A stretch of 11,434 nucleotides of DNA from JBBDSJ01 sp040905025 (GCA_040905025.1 JBBDSJ010000018.1:1-11434); one strand, 5' to 3'. Numbered from the stretch's first letter, positions 1-5,548 are shown. Made by a program: numbers and translations. Notes: generated by a model from the sequence alone, not told the origin.

Positions 1-69
1 GCCGGAAATTAGATAGGCCGGAAATTAGATAGGCCGGAAATTAGATAGGCCGGAAATTAGATTAGATAG
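1..69. repeat. 16-bp tandem repeat array (3 perfect units plus a variant)
   Basis: The unit GCCGGAAATTAGATAG occurs three times in perfect tandem at 1-16, 17-32 and 33-48. A fourth copy starting at 49 carries a 5-bp internal duplication (AGATT) before ending at 69. The array runs off the left edge, so the copy number is a minimum. No protein or RNA function is visible. Arrays like this change in length by slippage. Confidence 0.9.
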
Positions 70-82
70 TGGTCAAAAATAA

Positions 83-170
83 TTTCCCTCCCCCTTACAG
101 GGGGAGGGTCAGGGTGGGGGTGTATTTTTTCTGCCTCCCCCTAACCCCCCTCCCGCGAGGGGGGGGGGGA
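83..170. repeat. G/C-tract palindromic intergenic repeat, G-quadruplex capable
   Basis: A 9-bp hairpin CCCTCCCCC (86-94) / GGGGGAGGG (100-108) with loop TTACA is followed by a second C-rich/G-rich hairpin, whose C arm is at 145-154 and whose G-run is at 159-169. On the plus strand, 100-120 has four G-tracts with loops of 1, 3 and 1 bases, which fits a G-quadruplex. Similar C/G-tract palindromes are common dispersed intergenic elements in proteobacteria. The 11-G homopolymer is a place where base-calling could be wrong. Confidence 0.7.
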
Positions 171-217
171 TAAAATTTGAGGCCGCTTCTGGTTAATCAG
201 TTAAAGACATCAAATAA

Positions 218-1624
218 ATGACCATCAAAACCCGTTTTGCTCCCAGCCCGACCGGCTATCTCCATATTGGCGGTGTCCGTACCGCGCTGTTTTCCTGGCT
301 GCTGGCGCGCCGGCTCGGCGGCACGTTCGTGCTGCGCATTGAAGATACCGATCGCGAGCGCTCTACCCAGGCCGCGATTGACGCCATCCTCGCAGGCATG
401 GACTGGCTCGGGCTCGATTACGACGAGGGGCCGTACTACCAGACACAGCGTTTTGACCGCTATGCCGGGGTCATCGACCAGCTACTGACCGAAGGCAAGG
501 CCTATCGTTGTTACTGCAGCAAGGAAGAACTCGAACAAATGCGTGAGCAGGCCATGGCACGTGGCGAGAAACCGCGCTACGACGGCCGCTGGCGTGACAG
601 TACTGCGACACCGCCGGCGGGTATAAAACCGGTTATACGCTTCAAGAATCCACTGGACGGGCAGGTGGTGATTGAGGATCGCATCCAGGGCCGGGTGACT
701 TATAACAACAGCGAGCTCGATGACTTGATCATCGCCCGTTCCGACGGCACGCCGACCTATAACCTGACCGTGGTCGTCGACGACATCGACATGGGGATCA
801 CCGATGTCATCCGCGGTGACGATCATCTGAACAACACCCCGCGCCAGGTCAACATCATGCAGGCACTCGGCTACACGCCGCCACGGTTTGCCCATGTGCC
901 GCTGATCCTGGGGCCGGACGGCAAACGCCTGTCCAAGCGCCATGGCGCGACCAACGTGCTCGAATACCGCGAGCAGGGCTATGTGCCGGACGCCTTACTT
1001 AATTATCTTGTGCGGCTCGGCTGGGCGCATGGCGATCAGGAGATCTTCAGCCGCGAGGAGATGATCCACGGCTTTGACATCAAGGATGTGAATAAATCGG
1101 CCGCCCGCTTTGACGTGGAAAAGCTCAACTGGCTGAACCAGCATTACCTGAAAACGCTGCCGGCTGAGTCGCTGGCGCCATTACTGCAGGAACAGTTGCA
1201 GGCATTGTCTATCGACCCGGCCACCGGCCCGGCCTTGCCCAGGCTGATCGAAGTCCAGCGCGACCGCGCCGAGACCCTGAAACAAATGGCCGCGATCAGT
1301 GCCGTGTTTTATCAGGACTTCGATGCCTATGAACCCAAGGCCGCGGACAAACACCTGACCTTGGAGGCATTGCCAGTCTTGCAGCACTTGCAGGCGGCGC
1401 TGGCGGCAGTCGATGACTGGCGGGCTGAACCGTTGCATGACGTGATTAAACAGACCGGCACGGCGCTGGATCTGAAACTCGGCAAGATCGCCCAGCCATT
1501 GCGGGTGGCGCTGTGCGGCGATGCCGTGTCGCCGTCGATTGATGCCACGCTCGAATTGATGGGCCGGGACCGGACGCTGGCAAGAATTACCCGCGCAATC
1601 AATTACATTGAGCAACAGGGTTAA
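218..1624 (+). CDS. gltX: Glutamate--tRNA ligase (GluRS)
   Basis: This enzyme charges tRNA-Glu with glutamate in the cytoplasm, using ATP. The protein is 468 aa, close to the usual bacterial length of about 470. It has the class I synthetase signatures: the HIGH-type motif in PSPTGYLHIGG (residues 9-19) and the KMSKS-type motif KRLSK (236-240), with the catalytic Rossmann domain first and a helical anticodon-binding domain C-terminal. Of the zinc ligands known in the E. coli enzyme, C98 and C100 are present, but the usual second pair (near 125-127) is replaced by W125 and D127, so zinc binding is doubtful. The ATG at 218 places the PSPTG motif at the normal distance from the N-terminus; its ribosome binding site is weak (AAAGA at about 204). 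tRNA-Glu, its substrate, lies 420 bp downstream. Confidence 0.97.
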   Translation: MTIKTRFAPSPTGYLHIGGVRTALFSWLLARRLGGTFVLRIEDTDRERSTQAAIDAILAGMDWLGLDYDEGPYYQTQRFDRYAGVIDQLLTEGKAYRCYCSKEELEQMREQAMARGEKPRYDGRWRDSTATPPAGIKPVIRFKNPLDGQVVIEDRIQGRVTYNNSELDDLIIARSDGTPTYNLTVVVDDIDMGITDVIRGDDHLNNTPRQVNIMQALGYTPPRFAHVPLILGPDGKRLSKRHGATNVLEYREQGYVPDALLNYLVRLGWAHGDQEIFSREEMIHGFDIKDVNKSAARFDVEKLNWLNQHYLKTLPAESLAPLLQEQLQALSIDPATGPALPRLIEVQRDRAETLKQMAAISAVFYQDFDAYEPKAADKHLTLEALPVLQHLQAALAAVDDWRAEPLHDVIKQTGTALDLKLGKIAQPLRVALCGDAVSPSIDATLELMGRDRTLARITRAINYIEQQG

Positions 1625-1645
1625 CCTGACAGCCTTTTGTCTTGC

Positions 1646-1674
1646 TTGACAGTCGCGAGGGGCTAGCGTAAATT
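1646..1674 (+). promoter_or_regulatory. Strong sigma70-type promoter for the tRNA genes
   Basis: A perfect -35 TTGACA (1646-1651), a 17-bp spacer and a -10 TAAATT (1669-1674) are followed by the GC-rich discriminator CCCGCT. A GC-rich discriminator is typical of stable-RNA promoters under stringent control. Transcription would start near 1681 and give a leader of about 150 nt before tRNA-Ala. The match is seen in the sequence; the stringent control is inferred. Confidence 0.75.
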
Positions 1675-1745
1675 CCCGCTTCTTTTTGGCGCTGGTTCAG
1701 TCGCGAACAGCCGCCGATAATGTGGTAGCTTTAACGAAGTTTGAA

Positions 1746-1820
1746 TGTCATTGCGAATGCAACAATGCAATCTGAATAATTCCGGATTGCCGCGGTCGGC
1801 CAGCCTCCCTCGCAATGACA
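1746..1820. repeat. Palindromic dispersed repeat in the tRNA leader
   Basis: Perfect 11-bp terminal inverted repeats, TGTCATTGCGA (1746-1756) and TCGCAATGACA (1810-1820), bound a 75-bp element. Inside is a second inverted pair, GCAATC (1767-1772) / GATTGC (1785-1790). It has no coding capacity and resembles the small MITE-like palindromes common in gammaproteobacterial intergenic DNA. It lies between the tRNA promoter and tRNA-Ala, so it should be transcribed as part of the precursor. Confidence 0.75.
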
Positions 1821-1833
1821 AAAAGCAGTTTTC

Positions 1834-1909
<76 letters not shown>

Positions 1910-1975
1910 TTTGACGTTGTAAGTATCAGCTTGTTGAGTTCTGTGTAGCCAATCCATCCATGGCGCCGCGTTCCG

Positions 1976-2042
1976 GCCATGCCGTCCATGGCATGGCGAC
2001 TCAGCAAGCGCAAATGTCCACTGGACATTTGCAACCGCTTGC
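1976..2042 (+). repeat. Two hairpins between the tRNA genes
   Basis: The first is GCCATGCC (1976-1983) / GGCATGGC (1990-1997). The second is an 11-bp near-perfect palindrome, GCAAATGTCCA (2010-2020) / TGGACATTTGC (2022-2032), with a one-base centre. It is flanked by GCAAGCG (2004-2010) / CGCTTGC (2036-2042), so a longer bulged stem can form. In the tRNA precursor these could be RNase processing sites or simply inserted palindromes. There is no terminator-like U-run after either. Confidence 0.6.
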
Positions 2043-2045
2043 CTC

Positions 2046-2121
2046 GTCCCCATCGTCTAGAGGCCTAGGACATCGCCCTTTCACGGCGACAACAGGGGTT
2101 CGAATCCCCTTGGGGACGCCA
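2046..2121 (+). tRNA. tRNA-Glu (anticodon TTC)
   Basis: A 76-nt cloverleaf: acceptor GTCCCC pairing with GGGGAC, D-arm TCGTCTAGAGGCCTAGGACA, anticodon stem TCGCC/GGCGA with loop CTTTCAC (anticodon TTC at 2080-2082), T-arm AGGGGTTCGAATCCCCT, and an encoded CCA end (2119-2121). It is the substrate of the glutamyl-tRNA synthetase encoded upstream; gltX linked to tRNA-Ala and tRNA-Glu is also seen in pseudomonads. No copy of its 3' end is visible elsewhere in the window, so no phage-type att duplication is seen. Confidence 0.98.
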
Positions 2122-2130
2122 TTTCTAAAC

Positions 2131-2156
2131 AAAACAGCCCCTAACGGGCTGTTTTT
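2131..2156 (+). terminator. Intrinsic terminator after tRNA-Glu
   Basis: A perfect 10-bp stem AAAACAGCCC (2131-2140) / GGGCTGTTTT (2146-2155) with loop CTAAC, ending in TTTTT. It closes the tRNA transcription unit and isolates the downstream higBA genes from it. Confidence 0.93.
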
Positions 2157-2201
2157 GGTTTTGGCGCCCAGATATCTCCGGAAATTCCCATCTTGATAGG
2201 T

Positions 2202-2238
2202 ATAACGTTTGACGCTATATAACGTATAGCGTTATAAT
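2202..2238 (+). promoter_or_regulatory. higBA promoter with overlapping operator
   Basis: A -35 TTGACG (2209-2214), an 18-bp spacer and a perfect -10 TATAAT (2233-2238) overlap a palindrome ACGCTATA (2212-2219) / TATAGCGT (2225-2232). The hexamer ATAACG/CGTTAT occurs three times (2202, 2219, and inverted at 2230). An operator between -35 and -10 is the usual layout for autorepression by a HigB-HigA complex. The predicted start of transcription falls on or next to the GTG start codon at 2245. Confidence 0.7.
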
Positions 2239-2244
2239 CACGTT

Positions 2245-2526
2245 GTGATTACAGGATTTAAAGACAAGGAAGCCGCGCGTATCTGGTACGGCGACAAGTC
2301 AAAAAATCTGCCTCCGGAAATTCAAATCGTTGCCCGGCGTAAGTTACGAATGCTGAACAACGCCAGAAGTCTGACTGACTTAAAAGCACCTCCGGCTAAC
2401 AGGCTTGAAGCTTTAAAAGGTAAGCGCAAGGGGCAGTACAGTATTCGTATCAATGATCAATGGCGTATTTGTTTTGTCTGGTTAGATGGCAATGTCGATG
2501 AAGTTGAGATCACTGATTACCACTAG
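2245..2526 (+). CDS. higB: HigB-type toxin (RelE/ParE-fold mRNA endonuclease)
   Basis: The predicted product is the toxin of a type II toxin-antitoxin pair; HigB enzymes cleave mRNA on the ribosome. The 93-aa length is typical. The family signatures are clear: IW at 13-14, the basic stretch ARRKLRMLNNA (30-40), LEALKGKRKGQYSIRINDQW (54-73) with the conserved RxNDQWRICF core, and the C-terminal DYH. The GTG at 2245 is chosen because the family N-terminus MIxxFxxKE aligns only from there. There is no Shine-Dalgarno sequence, and the -10 ends only 6 bases upstream, so the transcript may be leaderless. The toxin precedes its antitoxin, which is the usual order for higBA. Confidence 0.92.
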   Translation: MITGFKDKEAARIWYGDKSKNLPPEIQIVARRKLRMLNNARSLTDLKAPPANRLEALKGKRKGQYSIRINDQWRICFVWLDGNVDEVEITDYH

Positions 2527-2563
2527 AGCAAGAACGTACTGATTACCACTAGAGCAAGAACGT
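2512..2563 (+). repeat. Perfect 26-bp tandem duplication at the higB-higA junction
   Basis: 2512-2537 and 2538-2563 are identical. Each copy holds the last codons of higB with its TAG stop and the spacer. The duplication lengthens the toxin-antitoxin gap from 12 to 38 nt. The identity of the copies suggests a recent event. Confidence 0.95.
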
Positions 2564-2564
2564 T

Positions 2565-2858
2565 ATGAAAAACAAATTACCCAATATCCATCCCGGTGAA
2601 ATCCTGCTTGAGGAATTCCTCAAGCCCATGCAGATTAGCCAGAACGCATTAGCCCGGGCGATTGACGTATCGCCACGACGGATTAATGAAATTGTCCTAC
2701 ACAAGCGTGCGATTAGCGCCGATACGGCACTGCGGCTTGCGCGCGCCCTGAACACATCCGAGCAATTCTGGATGGGGTTACAGGCTGATTACGATCTGGA
2801 AGAAGCGCGCCAGGCGGCGGCTGGTACGCTCCGTAAAGTCCGATCCTTGGCGGCCTGA
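2565..2858 (+). CDS. higA: HigA-type antitoxin (Xre-family DNA-binding protein)
   Basis: The predicted product binds and neutralises HigB and represses the higBA promoter. The 97-aa protein has the HigA start motif IHPGEILLEEFLKPM (8-22), a helix-turn-helix over about residues 25-62 (SQNALARAIDVSPRRINEIV, then ISADTALRLARAL), and the family C-terminus with FWMGLQADYDLEEARQ (68-83). The start is the ATG at 2565; the upstream sequence AAGAA is a weak ribosome binding site. The last 34 codons are repeated at 91.5% nucleotide identity at 4231-4336. Confidence 0.93.
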   Translation: MKNKLPNIHPGEILLEEFLKPMQISQNALARAIDVSPRRINEIVLHKRAISADTALRLARALNTSEQFWMGLQADYDLEEARQAAAGTLRKVRSLAA

Positions 2859-2878
2859 TTTTACGACTATTGGATTAT

Positions 2879-3055
2879 TCAAGCAGCCAGATTGGCTACT
2901 TTGAGTTGCTTGTATTTTTTCCGGGCCTGGCAGAGATCGTAATAAGCCTGCATGTTGATCCAGTTTTTGGCTGTAGTGTCCGTTGCCTCGGCTAGCCTTA
3001 ATGCCATCAAGGGGCTAATACCGATACGGCCATTAGAATTCCATGTGACCCTCCA
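2879..3055 (-). pseudogene. Truncated HigA-family antitoxin remnant
   Basis: Read on the minus strand, an open frame ending at the TGA 2879-2881 encodes a HigA-like C-terminal half: GRIGISPLMALRLAEAT, then a stretch with NWINMQAYYDLCQARKKY, ending ANLAA. This matches the usual family run NGRxGISPxMALRL...W(L/I)NMQxxYDLxxAR. Upstream it degenerates within about 8 residues and reaches a stop at 3059-3061. The N-terminal part of the helix-turn-helix and any partner toxin are missing, apparently cut off by the promoter region of the next gene. It is not closely related to the intact higA and so comes from a different module. The homology is my reading from family memory. Confidence 0.75.
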
Positions 3056-3061
3056 TGATCA

Positions 3062-3148
3062 TATTAATAGTCTATAGCCTATTATTCTATTTGTAATTAA
3101 TAGAATATAAGCTATTATTATATCTTTATTAATAGATTATAGGCTATT
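3062..3148 (+). promoter_or_regulatory. AT-rich operator cluster upstream of the Xre-Fic pair
   Basis: The pentamer AATAG or its inverse CTATT occurs seven times, at 3066(+), 3079(-), 3087(-), 3099(+), 3112(-), 3131(+) and 3144(-). Two AATAG-N8-CTATT dyads (3066-3083 and 3131-3148) sit inside a 22-bp direct repeat (3062-3083 and 3127-3148, 19 of 22 identical). Between them is ATTCTAT (3084-3090) / ATAGAAT (3100-3106). The last dyad covers the ribosome binding region of the Xre gene. This arrangement fits cooperative autorepression by that Xre protein. I cannot place -35 and -10 boxes with confidence. Confidence 0.7.
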
Positions 3149-3151
3149 GTT

Positions 3152-3619
3152 ATGACTCCTGAACAACGCAACAGTGCTCGCAAACATCTCGATGACCAGC
3201 TTGCCCCTTGGGCAGGCCTGAATCGGCAGCGTCCGCCAAAGGGCTGGATCCGCGCGATTCGCGAGGCCTTGGGCATGACCACTTACCAGTTGGCGGCCCG
3301 GTTGAACATTAAGCAGCCAAGCGTGCACAGCCTGGAACGCTCCGAAAAACAGCGCACCATCTCGCTTGAATCTCTGGAACGAGCCGCCGCGGCCCTGAAT
3401 TGCGAGCTTGTCTATGCGCTGGTACCGCGCAAGAAGCTCAAAGATCAAGTGGAAGATCGCGTGCGTGATCTGGCCAGGCAGCGACTCGTCCGCACCCGCC
3501 ACTCGATGCAGCTGGAGAACCAGGCTGTTAATGCCGACAATGAAGCCGATCACCTTGAGCGCTTGATCCAGGAAATTCACCGGAAGCCCGGGAGCACTCT
3601 GTGGGAAGACGCAATGTGA
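3152..3619 (+). CDS. Xre-family regulator, mobile mystery protein A type
   Basis: The 155-aa protein has an N-terminal helical segment, then a helix-turn-helix over about residues 30-90 with GWIRAIREALGMTTYQLAAR and the recognition helix around IKQPSVHSLERSE, and a charged helical C-terminus. This order, together with a Fic gene directly behind, matches the family pair named mobile mystery proteins A and B. It probably works as antitoxin and autorepressor of the pair, which is inferred from the layout. The start ATG at 3152 has only a weak AGG ribosome site at 3141. It overlaps the Fic gene by 4 nt (GTGA). Confidence 0.85.
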   Translation: MTPEQRNSARKHLDDQLAPWAGLNRQRPPKGWIRAIREALGMTTYQLAARLNIKQPSVHSLERSEKQRTISLESLERAAAALNCELVYALVPRKKLKDQVEDRVRDLARQRLVRTRHSMQLENQAVNADNEADHLERLIQEIHRKPGSTLWEDAM

Positions 3620-4203
3620 TCTCCCTGCTCGACAAGCCAGAAGCTGGCGAAACTCCACTTACTCCTGAAGAGCGCGAGGAATTGATTCCCTCCTATATTA
3701 CGGATCGCGCAGCCCTGAACGATGCTGAGCAGATCAACATTATAAGTGCTGAAAGCTGGGCGTATCGCCGTCGCCGAGATGTGCTCGAACGTCATTTCCT
3801 GTGTGATCTGCACAGACGCATGTTCGGCCAGGTGTGGGGCTGGGCAGGTTGCTTTCGAACAACGGAACGTAATATCGGTGTCGACCCCAGCCAGATCGCG
3901 GAATCACTCGAAGTGCTGCTTGCTGATGCCCGCTTCTGGGTCGAGAACGGCACATACAGCATTGACGAGAGTGCCGTGCGGTTCCACCATCGGTTAGTTT
4001 GGATTCACCCATTTCCTAATGGTAATGGCCGTTTCAGTCGCCTGATTACGGATCTGCTGTTGATGAGTAATGGTTGCGAACCATTTACCTGGGGCAGTCG
4101 TCGGGATGCCGTGCCACTGCAGATTAGAGCGGATTACATCAGCGCATTGCGTAAAGCTGATCACCAGAACTATCGGCCCTTGATTGCTTTTGTTAGAAGT
4201 TAG
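3616..4203 (+). CDS. Fic-domain protein, mobile mystery protein B type
   Basis: Fic enzymes transfer AMP or a related group from a nucleotide to a hydroxyl on a target protein. The active-site motif is complete: HPFPNGNGRFSR at residues 131-142 from this start, with the catalytic His131, the anion-binding GNGR and Arg142. The substrate-binding flap is GCFRTTERNIGV (78-89). I see no S/TxxxE(G/N) inhibitory motif in it or in its partner, so inhibition may work in another way. I prefer the GTG at 3616 (195 aa): it overlaps the upstream TGA as GTGA and has GGGAAG 7 bases before it. A GTG at 3601 in the same frame would give 200 aa. The target is unknown. Confidence 0.88.
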   Translation: MISLLDKPEAGETPLTPEEREELIPSYITDRAALNDAEQINIISAESWAYRRRRDVLERHFLCDLHRRMFGQVWGWAGCFRTTERNIGVDPSQIAESLEVLLADARFWVENGTYSIDESAVRFHHRLVWIHPFPNGNGRFSRLITDLLLMSNGCEPFTWGSRRDAVPLQIRADYISALRKADHQNYRPLIAFVRS

Positions 4204-4230
4204 CAACCGACTTTAAGTATCAGCAGTTAT

Positions 4231-4336
4231 CACATCCGAGCAATTCTCGATGGGATTACAGGCTGATTATGATCTGGAAGAAGCGCGTCAGGCAACGGCA
4301 GGTACGCTCCGAAAAGTCCGATCCATGGCGGCCTGA
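4231..4336 (+). pseudogene. higA 3'-end remnant
   Basis: These 106 bases align without gaps to the last 106 bases of the intact higA (2753-2858), with 97 identical. The frame is kept up to the same TGA. Six of nine differences are silent; the other three change W to S, A to T and L to M. The match stops exactly at the stop codon on one side and inside codon 64 on the other. The mostly silent divergence suggests it came from a second functional higA homologue, later lost, and not from a recent copy of the neighbouring gene. Confidence 0.9.
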
Positions 4337-4398
4337 ACCACTGAGGTAGTGATAGTGTCAAATTGCTGCCGTAACTCATCAAAGGTCAATTCATCGCT

Positions 4399-4704
4399 AT
4401 GGACAAACTTCACCACGTTGCCATTCAGGTCAACGACCTTAAGGCCACTGTAAACTGGTATCAGCAGCACTTTGCCTGCGAGGTGGCGTATCAGGATGAT
4501 ACCTGGGCATTACTCAATTTCGACAACCTGCAACTCGCGTTCGTGATCCCCGGCCAGCACCCGCCCCATATCGCGTTTGAACGGCCGGATGCCGCAGGCT
4601 TTGGTGAACTGAAAACCCATCGCGACGGCACGGCATCGGTCTATATCAAGGACCCATCCGGCAACAATATTGAAGTGATGCAAAAGCCTGTGTCAGGCAA
4701 CTGA
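4399..4704 (+). CDS. Small VOC-superfamily protein (glyoxalase / bleomycin-resistance fold)
   Basis: The 101-aa protein has the paired beta-alpha-beta-beta-beta layout: LHHVAIQVNDLKATVNWYQQ at the start and VYIKDPSGNNIEVM at the end. Candidate metal ligands are His6, His57 (in PPHIAFE) and Glu92 (in NNIEVM), which fit a metal-dependent member. It is shorter than typical glyoxalase I (about 130 aa). An AAAGG at 4381-4385 lies rather far from the ATG. The substrate cannot be told from sequence. It sits alone between the higA remnant and the convergent vapBC genes. Confidence 0.85.
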   Translation: MDKLHHVAIQVNDLKATVNWYQQHFACEVAYQDDTWALLNFDNLQLAFVIPGQHPPHIAFERPDAAGFGELKTHRDGTASVYIKDPSGNNIEVMQKPVSGN

Positions 4705-4760
4705 TTCAAGGCGTTTCAAATCACCCCGTCCTTTCGGGCCTGATCCGGTCGTCAGGGTGG

Positions 4761-5156
4761 TTAGTCGTACCAGTCTATGACTGATAACTTTGGAACCCGC
4801 TTGAACTCGCGCAGATTGCGAGTCACCAGTGTGGCATTATGCGCCAGCACTGTACCGGCGATAAGTGTATCCATTGGGCCGATAGGTTGACCTGCACGCT
4901 CCAGTAAAGATCGGATCCTTGCAGATTGTTTCGCGGCAGCCTGATTAAATGGCAGGACGGTTACGACTTCGAGAAGTTGATCAAATTGTTGTCGCTGTTT
5001 CGCCGGCTTTCTGGATTTGGCTATGCCGGTTTCAATTTCATAAACAGAAATTGCCGGTATTGCAATTTCTGCAGGAGCGGCATTCAGCAAACGTTCTGCT
5101 ACCCGGCCTGCATCCTTGAAGAAATAGATGAGGGTATTGGTATCCAGTGCGAACAT
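4761..5156 (-). CDS. vapC: VapC-type PIN-domain toxin ribonuclease
   Basis: VapC toxins are metal-dependent RNases that cut tRNA or rRNA. The 131-aa length is typical. The PIN acidic residues are visible: Asp5 (MFALDTNTLIY), Glu40 (SVYEIETG) and Asp96 (GPMDTLIAG); the fourth position in VTRNLREF is Asn114, as in many VapC proteins. The C-terminal REFKRVPKLSVIDW is also family-typical. It follows the antitoxin by 15 nt on the same strand and lacks its own clear ribosome binding site, so it is probably coupled to vapB translation. It converges with the VOC gene. Confidence 0.93.
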   Translation of the reverse strand: MFALDTNTLIYFFKDAGRVAERLLNAAPAEIAIPAISVYEIETGIAKSRKPAKQRQQFDQLLEVVTVLPFNQAAAKQSARIRSLLERAGQPIGPMDTLIAGTVLAHNATLVTRNLREFKRVPKLSVIDWYD

Positions 5157-5171
5157 TAGCCAATATAAAAA

Positions 5172-5402
5172 TCAGTATGGTTCGCGGGGTATATCCGCCC
5201 CGGTCTGCTGGCGCAATTCCTCTGCGCGCGGGAAATCATCCCAGGTACCCGGCAACTCCCGCACAGTATCTGGCCATTGTGTCAGTGTTTTTTCCTTTAC
5301 CAGCGTAGCCACCCAACGGCTTACCGGCATTTTTGCCGCCGCCGCTGCTGATTTCAGGCGTTGCTCTGTGTCGTCATCGACGTAAATAGTGACCTGACCC
5401 AT
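5172..5402 (-). CDS. vapB: VapB-type ribbon-helix-helix antitoxin (CopG-like)
   Basis: The 76-aa protein has an N-terminal ribbon-helix-helix domain (MGQVTIYVDDDTEQRLKSAA, then PVSRWVATLVKEKT). The C-terminal tail, with LPGTWDDFPRAEELRQ and ending PREPY, is the toxin-binding type seen with this VapC subgroup. It is expected to block VapC and repress its own promoter as a dimer. A strong ribosome site GGAGG (5411-5415, minus strand) lies 8 bases before the ATG, consistent with the antitoxin being made in excess of the toxin. Confidence 0.9.
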   Translation of the reverse strand: MGQVTIYVDDDTEQRLKSAAAAAKMPVSRWVATLVKEKTLTQWPDTVRELPGTWDDFPRAEELRQQTGADIPREPY

Positions 5403-5423
5403 GCCGCTTTCCTCCGATCCACA

Positions 5424-5439
5424 TATAATTAAAATTATA
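5424..5439 (-). promoter_or_regulatory. vapBC -10 box within an AT palindrome (probable operator)
   Basis: TATAATT (5424-5430) and AATTATA (5433-5439) form a 7-bp dyad with a 2-base centre. On the minus strand the sequence 5439-5434 is a perfect TATAAT -10 box, 32 bases upstream of the vapB start codon. A -35 is not obvious. A VapBC complex binding this dyad would block the promoter; this is inferred from family behaviour. Confidence 0.6.
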
Positions 5440-5461
5440 CTTGCATGGAAAGAAATTGAAA

Positions 5462-5548
5462 AGATTTCTCCACTCGGTGCAGGCGCACCTCGGTCGAAAT
5501 GACAAAATGGGATGTCATCCCGACCGGGCGCAGCGAGTGGAGGGATCT
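5462..5548. repeat. Dispersed palindromic repeat, copy 1
   Basis: Terminal inverted repeats AGATTTCTCCACT (5462-5474) and AGTGGAGGGATCT (5536-5548), 11 of 13 pairing, bound an 87-bp element with inner arms CGGTCGAAATGAC and GTCATCCCGACCG. The left 42 bases match 8474-8515 at 38 of 42 positions. It has no coding capacity. Confidence 0.85.

Noticed and set aside
1..69. CRISPR array
   Set aside because: The 16-bp units are directly adjacent, with no spacers. It is a simple tandem repeat.
2046..2121. tRNA-Glu as an active phage/island att site
   Set aside because: I found no second copy of the tRNA 3' end in the window and no integrase gene.
1919..4224. Shared 11-mer TAAGTATCAGC at about 1919 and 4214 as an insertion duplication
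   Set aside because: The match is short and the flanks differ at once; it is likely chance at this length scale.
4204..4398. Integron attC site near the gene cassettes
   Set aside because: No RYYYAAC/GTTRRRY pair with the required palindrome is visible around the modules, so the block does not look like an integron array.
4288..4470. Minus-strand 60-aa frame with KFVHSDELTFDELRQQF
   Set aside because: It lies across the higA remnant and the start of the VOC gene in the opposite sense. I recognise no family and see no ribosome site.
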